DNA from: Phallusia mammillata
Lineage: Eukaryota; Chordata; Ascidiacea; Phlebobranchia; Ascidiidae
Direction: 5' to 3'
DNA: 64,000 nucleotides
Assembly: GCA_003260075.1 (NCBI GenBank)
Contig: QLIY01000052.1
Span: 131,902 to 195,901, forward strand
Shown here: piece after piece, positions 47,803 to 59,400 of the stretch
Numbering within the stretch: position 1 is the stretch's first letter
Layout: each line of letters begins with the position of its first letter
Made by a program: the position numbers and the translations under genes
Notes under the pieces: generated by a model
What the model was told of the DNA's origin: nothing
Databases searched by the model: none
The model's input: the letters and a program-made list of their open reading frames with translations, nothing else

Positions 47803-50064
47803 TCAATCCTCGCCATCGTCAAACTTCCAACCGAACTGCGATTCAGCGATCCGGACCAACAGAAGGTAGAGGCCTATCATGCAAAACACGACCGGGATCG
47901 CTGCAGCAAAAAGGAAAATTCCAAGGAAAACAGAAATCACGATGTAGAGAGGTTCGTCCGGACAGGTGAGATAGTCTTCGGGAACGCTTGCAATTGTACG
48001 ACCCACAACCTTACGTAGTCGGTTTGATGGTCCAGCACACACAGTAGGCGATGCCTTTGGATCTAGCTCCGAGATTTTTGATTTTACAATGTCCAAAACG
48101 GCGTTGCTTTGAGCAAATAAACTGACAGACTGGATATCAGCGTCTAGTTGGATTGGACTTTTGCGCAACAAGCGTACAAAGGGTACAATCTCGCAGTTGC
48201 AGTTAATCGGGTTGCCGTAGAGCCAGAGATAGCGCAAAGAGTGTACACCAGGAGACGACCCTGATATTGAAAATTTGTCTAACGAGCAACCGTTAAGAAA
48301 AAGGTAACGCAGGCTTGGCACTGGTGTTAGACTGTCTTGTTCGACTATTCTAAGGAATGGATTATTGTGTAGAAAAAGATACTCAAGGCTCGTTAGCCCC
48401 GAGAAACTGTTAAAAGTCAGTCGGTCAAGTTCATTGTGAGAAAGATCGAGAAACTTCAGGTTGGAGAGTGTTTCAAAGCTGCCGAATGGGTAAAGACGGA
48501 GTCGGTTGAAACTTAAATCAAGAATTTCTAACCGCTTGAGGCGTCCAAGAGCAAATCGGTCATCGGCTGTCAGGTTGCGTATGAGGTTTGAAGCTATTCT
48601 GAGTTCTTTTATGGTTCGTGGTACACGATGGGGAATTCGAACGAAGCTATTCCCATTGAGTCTATGGAAAATGGCAAATTTTTACCTTTTATTCACTTCT
48701 TTAGCTAAATATACAAGCTACAGTTATAGCCTACACGTTTGGTGGAGACATTGGGCAAAAATATCATTACTCACGTTAAAACCAACAAGTTGGAATCTCT
48801 CTCAAACGCGGTTGGCGGAAATGAAGTCAAACTGTTGAAGGATAAATCAAGCTCATTGAGGTTTTCCAATCCTTTGAAGATCAATGGCGGCAAGCTTGTA
48901 ATGAGACACTTTGACAGGTCAAGCCTACCAACCTGACTGTAAAACAGTAAAACGAATTTCTTTTGAACAGTAGCCTAAATTTGCAGATCAGTTGATAGTT
49001 GTAAGTCGGGCCTAGCCTCTCGGGTAAGGTTCGTGTTTAAAATCAAACAAAAAGTACTTGATTCGGCATGACTTTACGATTGGACTTATTTGTGTCCTAT
49101 GCACACTTTCGGGCCTGATTCAAAAGCTTGTTTCAGGTTTGTAAGCGGACCTGGGATTTGTCCTGTGGTTTGGGCCTGTATTTGCGTTTGGGTCGAGTTC
49201 GGACCCAAATTTCAATCCTGCTTACAACTCTGCTTTATCAAATAAGGTTTGAAGCTTGTTTTTTTTACTACTCAAGGCTACAGTTTTAAGCGTAATTTAA
49301 GACTCAGTTTTCAAAACGCGGGAATATAACTGACGACCCACCTCACTCCAGCAAAAGAATCAGTAAAAATGTTTTTTCCAAACGGATTTCCTCCCAACAG
49401 CAGTGTACTAAGGTTGCTAAATTCGGACGTTGATTTGTCTGGAGGGCCGAAACATGTCGGTATCCTGTGTAAGTTGTTGTCTGCAAAAACACACTACCGT
49501 TATTTGTGGGCTGCAAAGGCTAAAATATACTGAAAATTGGGATCAAGTCTATGTGGTAAAATTTCTCGATGCAAATTAAATTTAAAAAAGAGGAATTAAA
49601 TTTCTCCAAAAAGTGAGAAGAATCGGAGCCCAATAATAAAATGAAAGGTTCATGCCACAAAACTGACCTTTCAAGTTGAGAAATTTTAGCGGTGAGGACC
49701 TGACAGCCAGATGTCCCATCGTACTGACGTTGAAAGCAGCTAAATCAATATCTTGAATGTCGTTTTGGTCCAATTTTAGATCCACAAGCCTTGTTTGACT
49801 TCTAAAAGTGTTTCGCGGTATCCTGGTTATCAGATTTCGGCTAAGATCAATGGAACTCGCATGCCAGGCGTCGTGCAGCAGTTTTGTGGTAGGCACTGTG
49901 GTAAGGTCAAGAGCACGGCAATTGACTCTCAGCGCTTGATCACCAGCGTCATCCAGTGGTGGTACATCACGTGAACACTCGCACACGTCAGCGCATGTGT
50001 ACTGCTGGAGCTTCGCGTTGCTGGAAGCCACGAGAGACACCGCAACCCAGGCGAAAAAGAACAT
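47803..50064 (-). CDS. Leucine-rich-repeat single-pass membrane protein
   Basis: Exons: 50064-49668, 49480-49342, 48936-48775 and 48661-47803; 1557 bases, 518 aa, phases consistent. The ATG at 50064 starts a clear signal peptide (MFFFAWVAVSLVASSNA). A Cys-rich LRR N-cap (CADVCEC) follows, then about eleven LxxLxLxxN-type repeats (e.g. SSIDLSRNLITRIP, LEILDLSFNRLRLYP, LKFLDLSHNELDRL, LEYLFLHNNPF), an LRR C-cap (NPINCNCEIVPFV), a membrane helix near residues 475-505 (YIVISVFLGIFLFAAAIPVV) and a short cytosolic tail ending in DDGED. LRR ectodomains of this kind mediate adhesion or receptor recognition. I cannot assign it to LRRTM, LRIG, tsukushi or Toll classes; there is no TIR domain. An acceptor at about 50110 suggests an upstream 5'-UTR exon. 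Confidence 0.88.
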
Positions 50065-50476
50065 TGTTTTTATGCTCAGCACATGTCGTATATAAGTTCT
50101 GTAGCTACCCTGCTGCAAAATAGAAGGTTTAACATTTAAAAGTTAAAAGTTACGCAGTAGATAGGTGTATTACGGTAATACACGCTTTTACTATAAATGT
50201 TCGCCGAATTTACACAAACACTCATTTTGTTATAGTTTCAAGATCGTGCCTTCCAAGCCATAACAATACAGTGAGAATTTCAGCAAAAATAACCAACACA
50301 CCTTGATACACATGAACCATTACCTGGATGTTCCATATATCCAAACTAAACGCTACAAAACAGCATAACCGTTAGGATAAGTGACAACATCATTAAACTG
50401 GGATGATGTATATAGTAATGCTTTAATCTGCAGCTGTGCGGCTTCTATCCTTTTAAGGCTACAATGGGATTATAAA

Positions 50477-50793
50477 CATGGGCGTCCGCAGCGGGGGGCA
50501 AGAGGGGGCACGTGCCCTGTGTCAAACAGGCATTATGTGATATCTTCACTGAATTTGTTGTTACATCTGATGAGGTTCGTCAATGTAAATCCTACTTACG
50601 TTAAAAAGTATTTGCCAATCACCACATACTTCAGTGATGTTTAATATTGTGTTTATTGTATTATTTTGCTACTTTGGGATTGGCAAGAATGAGTAGCTCA
50701 GTCAGATGATTTTTGTTCTGAAATACCGTTTATCGAACGGCGATGTTACGATAGTTTTGCCCTCCCATGTATTTTTTCCTGCGGACGCCCATG
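50477..50793. mobile_element. hAT-like MITE (317 bp)
   Basis: Begins catgggcgtccgcag and ends ctgcggacgcccatg (near-perfect inverted repeats; the right arm is preceded by cctg); flanked by the 8-bp duplication attataaa (50469-50476 and 50794-50801). Lies upstream of the LRR gene. Non-coding. Confidence 0.9.
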
Positions 50794-53382
50794 ATTATAA
50801 ATCTGATACCATTCACTACAATGCTTGCTGCCTGATGTAGGCCTACTCCGCTACAATGCAACTCATTTTTACTAAACTGGGAGTTGTTTTGCAACCTTTT
50901 TTGTTTACCAATTTCACAAATCGGCAACTTTGAGACACTCGTGTACAATACCTATTAATTTGGGACTTGTTTACCTAAAACTGTATGTTTGCAAGTATAG
51001 GCTATAGACATTGTGAATTGGTGGTTTTAGGCTCGCACACTCAACTAGTGCGACTGATAAACTGACAAACCAGTAAGATAGACGACCTTGTAGGCACAGT
51101 TGTCTTGTAATCCGCAACTTATCAATCTGCACAAAAATATTCTCTCTTTCCATGACCTCATCTCTCTTCATCAGTTAGTCAACATTTGTTATGCCCTGAG
51201 GTTAACTTATATTTAACCCATTTAAGAAACATAATAACTATTCATCTATTTTCAATTACAAATTGGATTTTCAACAAGACACAATTTTAAATCAGTCACG
51301 CCTTTATGAATAAATTTACGATAGCCGACATAAAAATGTTCAGAAAAAAGGTTCGGCAAAACCAGTTTTTTAAAGGAAGTATTAACAATACCCGCCGCTG
51401 AAACCAAAAATCAGAATCAGTTAATTTGGCTCATTGGTTGGCATTTTAAAATATTTATATATTTAACAAACAGTGACATCTGCGCAACAGACAACGGGTA
51501 AAAACAGCCCCATACCTAATCAATATTTTGTATTGTTGCGCTGTTTGGTAAAATGCAACATGAAAAACGGCGGTTAGGCCAAATTATGAAAACATATCGA
51601 GATAAAGGATCACCATTTGCCCTTGTTGGTATCGATTGATCATGTACAGTAGGAGTGCGCAATCTGTGGTCGCGTGCATGTTAACTACAATTCTTAATAC
51701 GTGGCGACCGCGCACAAATGCAATAACGTTTGCCAGATTTTTTGCAAAACTCGTCTCAAAGTATTTTTTGATGCAAAAAGATAAGGCAAATAAAGTCCAA
51801 ACATACCAAATTGTCTTTTCCTTTTTTTGGTTATCTTCACCAAATCAAGCCAAACCGATGGTGTGAACAAACTGTCAACTGAATAAAACTGTGAATGTAT
51901 CTTTTTGAAAACATCTTCGAAATGACAAGTATTTTTGACAAAGTGTATTCAACCTTATAATCTAACTTACTCTTTAGAAGAAGAGGGTTATTCGGATTTA
52001 CTTTGTACCCTTAGTCAAAACCAGTAGCAGGGACATAACGCAAACGGATTATTATCTAGCATGGTGTGTATCCAACCATTAGGCAGATTTGAAGATCACA
52101 TGATCCAGATAAAGATGATACGAAATCCCACAATAAACCTTTTTATTAATCTATCGAGCCCCAAAATGCTTTTCTTATAAAGGTTATCCTTAAAATGCTC
52201 GCTAAACAACCAGCCTTAAGTGTACGAAGGGTAATGATACTAAAAACTAAATCACCAAGCAGTGCACTGCTGGCACTTTACCTAAATCAGAAATTTAAGA
52301 CTTGATTATCATACCTCAATACAAAGCAAACCGTTCTAGAAGCAGTTACCTTGCACGGCTTTCAGCTGAAACAAATTCTCTAACCACACATTTATAAGTA
52401 TCGAGCGGAAAACCTTAAAGTATTTACACAACAAGTTAATTTAATTGCCTTTTGTTTGAAAGGGCAATGACTGACCTTTATTGGTAGTTTTACTGTTAAC
52501 TTTTGTCGTTTATATCTGCATAAGAAACAACTTCAATGCGGCTAGATACTACTCCACTATGAAAACCGCCAGTGTTTCATTTGACCAGAATATGTTTACT
52601 AATATTATACACTTGTCAGCTGTTAGACAGACTGTTTTTTAAACTGCTCAGCTACCGTTTGTTTTCTCATTAACCACTAACTGTGCATATCAACATGTTG
52701 CCAATCAAACAATACTATATGACGTTAAACTTTCCCACGGGGAGGGCAGGGTACATTGCTTACAGTTCCCTGCTGACGTTAAACAAGCAGCACCACAGTC
52801 TCCCTTGACAATAGTCGGTCGCAGCAAAACGCTGAAGCAACGCGTGCCAGTCGATTTTTGCAATCACAACAAGTGCGGTCGATAAACTTGATCGTTTTAG
52901 TGGCCTTCGCTCCGGCTCGCTGGAAGGCGGGGCAATCAGGAAATTGAAGGCATTTATTAACAATCAGACCGACTCACGCAATCCTATGTGATGCTGCTCG
53001 CTTTTCCCCACTCAAGCTCTTTGTTTCCTCTAATGCTTGTCGTCTATCGATTGCAAGAAGACCGGTGATTGGGTCTGTGTTGAAAACTTTTGAACCGATT
53101 TAATACGAAATATGGGTAAGTTTTTCAATCTCAGTCTAAAGTACTGTAATCTGCTGGAAATCTCTGTTGTTACCTTTAGCATTATCTTACACTCGCGCTT
53201 ACTGGATAGCTAAACTATTAGTTTCCACAAAAATTGCAAATTCGTTCGTCTGCATAAAAGTGAAAAAAATGTACGAATTGATTCAGTTTACATTTGAATT
53301 TTTTATTGTTGCAAACATCGATCGTCATTTTAACAACTTTTGGATGTTTAGTTCCAGCACAGAAACATGGTACGTTTGCTAA
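50794..53382. other. Intergenic, 5' side of the LRR gene
   Basis: AT-rich sequence with only short scattered frames and no recognisable protein, RNA or repeat. An ATG followed directly by a donor-like gtaagt at about 53112-53117 on the plus strand might be a tiny first exon, but nothing pairs with it. Confidence 0.35.
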
Positions 53383-53434
53383 TAGATACCTATCTGCCTT
53401 CCTGCATATAGATACCTATCTGCCTTCCTGCGTA
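53383..53434. repeat. 26-bp tandem duplication
   Basis: Two adjacent copies (53383-53408 and 53409-53434) beginning tagatacctatctgccttcc, differing at one or two positions. It ends about 24 bases from the donor of the Cys-rich orphan exon. Confidence 0.85.
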
Positions 53435-53457
53435 TAACGACATTGCCTTAAATTTAC

Positions 53458-53679
53458 CTGCGATTTCTGCATCAAACAAGTGATCCACAACATGTGTAAA
53501 GCAATGTAAGCAACCTCTGTTTGTATCTATGAGCATTTGACACTGCAGGCTACAGTCTGTCATGTCGTTTAGGTAACGGCGAGGCGCCATTCGTATACGA
53601 TCAAAGCTGTAAATCGGACAAGTGTGGACAGTCTGATCTCTAACGTCGCATTCCATCCGTTTATAAATCAGTACATCAC
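53458..53679 (-). CDS. Orphan Cys-rich coding exon
   Basis: A 222-base segment bounded by a splice acceptor (cggcttag before 53679) and donor (gcag then gtaaat after 53458), open in one frame and phase-symmetric. It reads DVLIYKRMECDVRDQTVHTC, then PIYSFDRIRMAPRRYLND, a CSLQCQ pair, NRGCLHCFTHVVDHLFD. Six cysteines suggest an extracellular disulfide-rich module. No partner exons found nearby; family not recognised. It may belong to a gene with long introns or be a remnant. Confidence 0.4.
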
Positions 53680-53913
53680 CTAAGCCGTAGCAGGTAATAC
53701 TTGTATTCCTTACACAATCAACCCTGTCTATAGCACGTGTTTAGTATTTAACCTATAAAACCACACATTAAATTAGTTTTTTTTTTCGATCAGCCGGTCA
53801 CCAAGCATTCACATATGCTGCTGATCGGCTGACTTGGTACAACGCTTTGAATAAGGCTGGCGAACTGTTTTTCGAATTTAGTGCCGTGATCGCTGGGGTG
53901 CATGACTGTTTTG

Positions 53914-53950
53914 GGGCTGATCCCAGTTGTGAATTTATGTTCATCCTAAC
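53914..53950. repeat. Short dispersed repeat, copy 2
   Basis: Second copy of the element seen at 9831-9866 (gggctgatcccagttgtgaa and following bases). Confidence 0.5.
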
Positions 53951-54469
53951 GTATATTACTTATTGTTAACTACCAAAGCGAATGAGCCAAAAATACCAAG
54001 TTCTCACTACAAATTGCACACTTGCTCAATGAAATCGACCCTGGCACCGATTTGGGAAAATAATAAGCTAACTGTAATCGATGAAATCGATTTTTCACCT
54101 TTTTAGTGATTTTGGCGCGAAATTGCCTCTTATACACTGAAAAGCTTTATAACAGATAATGACGCAATAAAAAAAACTTTGTTTTCGCTACAATCTTCTT
54201 TAAGCCAGTTGATTTGCATAGGTAGCTCCATCTGCAGCTACATGGGCCCCGCACATACCTATAGTTCAAGCGCATTTCAATCACGTCGTCGCAAAGCTTG
54301 AGCTGAAAGGCACGCATCTATATTAAGCATACATGGATATATATATAGCTGTACGCACACGTCTTGCGCAACGTGGTAGGTATGAGACAATAAGTTATAA
54401 TTAATCCTGCATACTTCGATCCACTTTCAGAGGAGAAGAAGAACCTATACAAGCGCATCAGGGTAAAAG

Positions 54470-54510
54470 CAGTGGTGGGATTCAGCCGGTTTTAAAATCC
54501 CCTGAACAAG
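54470..54510. mobile_element. Left end of a hAT-like MITE
   Basis: Starts cagtggtgggattcagccgg, identical to the terminus at 42478, then diverges after about 25 bases. No right end recognised, so this is a fragment. Confidence 0.6.
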
Positions 54511-56011
54511 TAATTTTATTTTTTTCCATGCCGTGGCGCTGGTTGGTTGACTAGGCCTATAAATAAGAAGAAACCCACGACCTATAGGCCTACTATCCTT
54601 ACTTTTCATGTATAGCAAAAGATAATTTGTTACCCTAACAATTCAGCTTTATTTATGCACTAACCTAAACTATCGTCAGTCAAATGACTATAGTCATTTA
54701 ATATATTAAAGATTGCTGCATCAACAAACTTTGTTTATTTCTAAAACAAATTCGAATCCAACCCTTTTAAGCTGTCATTCTTGGTGCTGTTCCACTCTTT
54801 CGCCTGACACTGAAAGCAAAATGCAGTCACGGAGAAATTTACTCTGCATAATCAAGATCTAGTGCTCTTTCTATTCGATGCATAAATGGGTAATAAGACT
54901 CATGAATGTTTAATGGAGCTGCTTTCCACGTTCCACCATTAGCGCGCCTTCCGCAAGGACATTTCCACCTATCCTATATCGACCAGCGGTTGGCCCTTAG
55001 CCGCAAGGCTACCACCGATACTTGACGGTTATGTCGGAAAAATAGATTTTTATTTGAACAGGATATAATATATGTTTTTAGGTATGCTGTAGGGCTGGAT
55101 TTTGACGATATTAAGTAAATTCCAATATTAGGGTGCAATATTGTAAAAGGATGACTTTATGTTGGGCCCCAGCTTAATTTATCTCTTAAGGACTGTTTAT
55201 TCAAATTTGCTGTGCAGCAATCATTGGAGTTTACTTTATTCACCCGTGATCTTCACATTTTGCGCCTCAATACGTCTTAAAGTGGTATATCAGCTTCTGT
55301 TACCAAAAATTAACCCTAAATATTAGAACAATTTAAGGTATGTGTTTGTTATTTTTAAGAGAAAATTTAGCTGCCTATAGTATTCAACCGCTTAGTCTTA
55401 TCGTTCCAATGATTTTTTGTTTGTTTTTTCGAGTGATTTTTTTGTGTATGCACAGTGTGTTTTATAATGCCAAACGTTTTGCTGGATTTTATCAAGCTTG
55501 ACCTAGCTATTCAAATTTTTGTGTGCGTTTAGTTATATATGTCTTCTATCTTTCCTACCAAAAGCTGGAAATTAGGTCGCTACATAACGCCGTCATAGAA
55601 TTACAGCTATATTTCTTTTCAGTACATCGAAGAACGCGCATAAACCACACACGTTTTGTATACTTCACAAGTACAGTGTGTTAACTGGTCCATAAATAAT
55701 GCAGTGCGACGTGGCGACAGAAAGGCTCAGAGCAACTTCAATCGAATCGAACTTCACCTTTCATTGACCGGAAATTGTACTATCCACAAAGTATTTTGGT
55801 AACGAACCAGTGTGAAAAGCATGTCAGAGAAAACATATGTTAAGATATGCGTCTAAAACCTAAGCAATAAGGAAGCCTGTTAAACAAAATATCAAACAAC
55901 AAATACAGCTTGCAATTGAAAAGTGACCATTCCTAGCATATTTTGCATCAATAGTTTTTTCTTTTAAAAACTTTTGAAAAAATGATTTTTCGCCAGGATA
56001 CTAAATGAACC

Positions 56012-56273
56012 GTTGTCGGTTTTGCACAAAATAACAAACTAAAGTGCCGTTTGTATTTTAACATTACCTCTAAATTATTCATGAAAGCAAGCCTGTATTC
56101 ACACCTTCGAAGAGCGAAAATAAGGTAAATGCTTTTGCCCCCCCCCCTTGTCGGTTTTGCACAAAATAACAAACTAAAGTGCCGTTTGTATTTTATCATT
56201 ACCTCTAAATTATTCATGAAAACAAGCCTGTATTCACACCTTCGAATAGCGAAAATAAGGTAAATGCCTTTAC
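56012..56273. repeat. Direct repeat of about 125 bp split by poly-C
   Basis: Bases 56013-56137 recur at 56148-56272 with about five differences; 10 C (56138-56147) lie between. It is a probable unmerged overlap between two contigs or alleles. Confidence 0.85.
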
Positions 56274-56450
56274 AATGTTTAAAGTTTCAGGATTGTAAAT
56301 TATTCAAATACTGGATTAGAATAAACACACATAATTTAAAAGAGAAGTGATGGCTTAACTATACTTGGAAACAATACATACACAACACTTAAAAATTGGC
56401 CCTCTTAAACCAATAGCAAATTTGTATAGACAACCTTGAACACCACAAAA

Positions 56451-59400
56451 TTAAATAAGCGATTTTCTTCGAATAATTGTTGGCACAATTTCGGGCACCG
56501 CCGCCAATTCAGTGTCTCTCCGATTTGACCTGTAAATAATGAATGTTTCAATGAGAAAACCAAACCGCCAATGGTTTGTTGTAATTTATGTTCTGCAACC
56601 TGCCATAACAAATTGAATTTATTGCATCGTAACACCATTTCACAGTGTTTAAAATATTTTTTCTGTACCTTTTAACAATTGGTGCGAATATATGAATTTT
56701 ATGATATGAAACAAACCTGTTATTTCGTGTAAGAAGAACACTCTGTCGTCGAATACGTTGTCTCTTTGACTGATCAAGAATGTTCTGGTTTTCTGTTGCC
56801 TTTTGTTTCTCAATCTGGGCAATTATTGTACCTTGGCCACCTTTAAAGAAACACCACACACCTATGTTACACGACCCACTACAAACATTTAGCGTATGAC
56901 TTTATAATATACTATGCATAGTATGGTCTATAACTTTTCAGTGCAAAGCCGGTTCTGCGAAAAAATCCTATTAGGTGCTGTATAATAAAAAACAATTAAC
57001 CTTTAAAAGCGACACAAAAATTTATTGTAACAATTTTTGATCACTTTGAAAACAAATGTTTGGTGTTTGAAGTAATTGTTTTAAAAAATGAGGCCGTATA
57101 AATTTTAACGTAGCTCTGTTTTGTGGACAGTGGTGCAAAATCCCACTTTACTTACAAACATTACAGCATACCAGATATTCTTACCGTCTCCTGTTGTGAC
57201 CAAATTTGCTGCCGAAAATGATGTGGTGGCATTCAAACCTTCCTTGACATTCTGAGAATCCTGCTGAAACACAAATCAAACATTAAAAAAAACAAAAAAC
57301 AAGCAATTATGTATGATCAAATTTTAGTTTATGGAGAAGGATGCAAATTTGTAGAAAGGTAATTGCCTTGTTGGTTTCTTCTTCTATTTCTTCTACAGAC
57401 GCTTCGGAGCAAAGCGTTATAAACAGGACTCCTAATGATGCCAGGATTAATGCGACTCCCGATAAGTAGAATATGGCATCGTATGACCCAGTGACATCCA
57501 CAAGCCAACCTGTGTCACAGATATTTGATTGAAGTGTAATGCAACATTGCCGAAAATATGCTTTCTATCAAAACGCAGTACAGAATATTTTAGGTTGAGG
57601 CATTTGTAAAATATACTGATACGAAATATAACAAAGATACCAAAGGCGTAACGAACAAAGAGCATTTCAGCACAAGCGTTGGACAGATTGCATAAATTCC
57701 ACACGGCATATCATGTAACCTAATTTACCAGCGACAGGAGGAGTGATGAGAACCGCTACGCTGGTGACCATCATAAAAAATGCAAAGCCACTAAACAAGC
57801 AATCAGTTCCCACTATCTCGCATAGAACGGAAAACGGAAGAGCCATCACTGCACCTGAAAAGGTAAAATGTAACAAACATTTTAATTATAATCTTCTCAT
57901 TAACAGTTTTGGCTGAGTCTTGGATGATAATTGGGTCATTTTCTTGGTGCGGCGTGATTGCAATGCTGTTGTATGCAGAAAAAGAATTTTCGGTAAAATT
58001 AAACATTTAAAGTCAGAACGAAAATTTTTTGTTCGTTACGTTTTTAGTTACGTGACAAATTACATACAAAAATACATTATTTGAACAAATCAGGTATACC
58101 ATAGAATCTGGACAAAGGGTTCTCAACATGGGTGATAGCGCCTACTTCTGGACATTGTATAACTAAAGTCGGCAATACGAACTTGGTACTTTCTACAATA
58201 CTGTACAAATACTGTAGGGTAACGTTTGTGGGCAAAAACTTTTTTACTTTGGAAAATTGTATACAAGTGGGCGGTGGGGTAAATAGAAAACATTTAATAT
58301 ATTTTCTAGTCGATCCGACCTTTAAGTTAAATACCTAGCGTGGCGAACCGAGAAAAGCCCTTGCATCAACAAAACAGTTACAAACATAGTCCACAAGATA
58401 TGGTACGTTTTGATTTCACAATTTACCAAGAAAAAGTCCGAAGCAGACGCAGAATATGACTAGTTGGTAGTAGGTTGTTGCAAACGGACAAAGAAGACAG
58501 GAAAGTCCCAGCAGAAAGAGAGATGCGACGTCATAATACAACAGCAATACGGAAGACAACGCTATGATCCATCCGCTAGCCAGACTTCAATAAACGTAAA
58601 TTAATGTTAGTTAGTTCATATTTTGTGTTTACCTGCTGGCAGAATCTGCTGTGAAGTTGATTACAGTTGCTATTTTATCGTGTTAAATCTCTGTCGCAAA
58701 AATGCATTTAAACAACCCAACACAAAATAGTGCACCCTATAACAAGTATGTGCAACCATTATCACTGATGGATCAAATGCAATTAATACGATTAGACAGC
58801 GGACCACAATCTTCATATAATATTAAAACAGTTCTTTTTGCTTTGTTGCGTACCGATACACGCATTTTTAAAAAGAAAACTATCAGTAAAACTAACAAGT
58901 GATTCCAACCGCATGGTTGGGTTGCAGAAAAATAGAATCGGCCTCATTGATCTGCTCAAAACCTCATTTCTCATTAATATTAACTGTCTTCGCGAGGCGC
59001 ACAACTTTATTTACCCCCCCCCCTGATCTGCTCAAAGCCTCATTTCTCATTAATATTAATTGTCTTCGCGAGCCGCACAACCTTATTTAATAGGGCGTAT
59101 TTGGCCCACTGGCCGCAGATTGCACACCCCTGTCAACAAACAGTCATTCTTAGTGGCACATCAATAGGTAAACCATATTTCTATACCTGCTGATAATCGA
59201 AACACCACTCATTATTGACACGAGAATAGCGGCATCAAGGCTCACGTAACCTCTGGACACAACAAGGGGTACAAGAAAAACGTTTGGGGTAAATGCCCCA
59301 GCTCCTATACAAAGTCCCACCAAGCAATAGATAAGGAAAGGGGACTGGGTCAGCAGACCCCACTGCAACCCGTTTTCACCCTGTATAAAGTCTTCCTCGG

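Larger units (their letters stand above)
53680..56450. other. Intergenic, 3' side of the transporter gene
   Basis: Holds a MITE left end (54470), the dispersed repeat (53914) and a duplicated segment with poly-C (56012-56273). A TATA-like tatatatatag lies at about 54340-54350 but no gene starts nearby. No coding region is supported. Confidence 0.4.

Noticed and set aside
52760-52963. 67-codon minus-strand frame near 52.8 kb
   Set aside because: No splice signals in register, no domain and no neighbouring exon to join.
58956-59087. CRISPR-like or satellite repeats in the 58.9-60.5 kb region
   Set aside because: The repeats are pairwise copies joined by poly-C, not regularly spaced arrays, and the DNA is eukaryotic.
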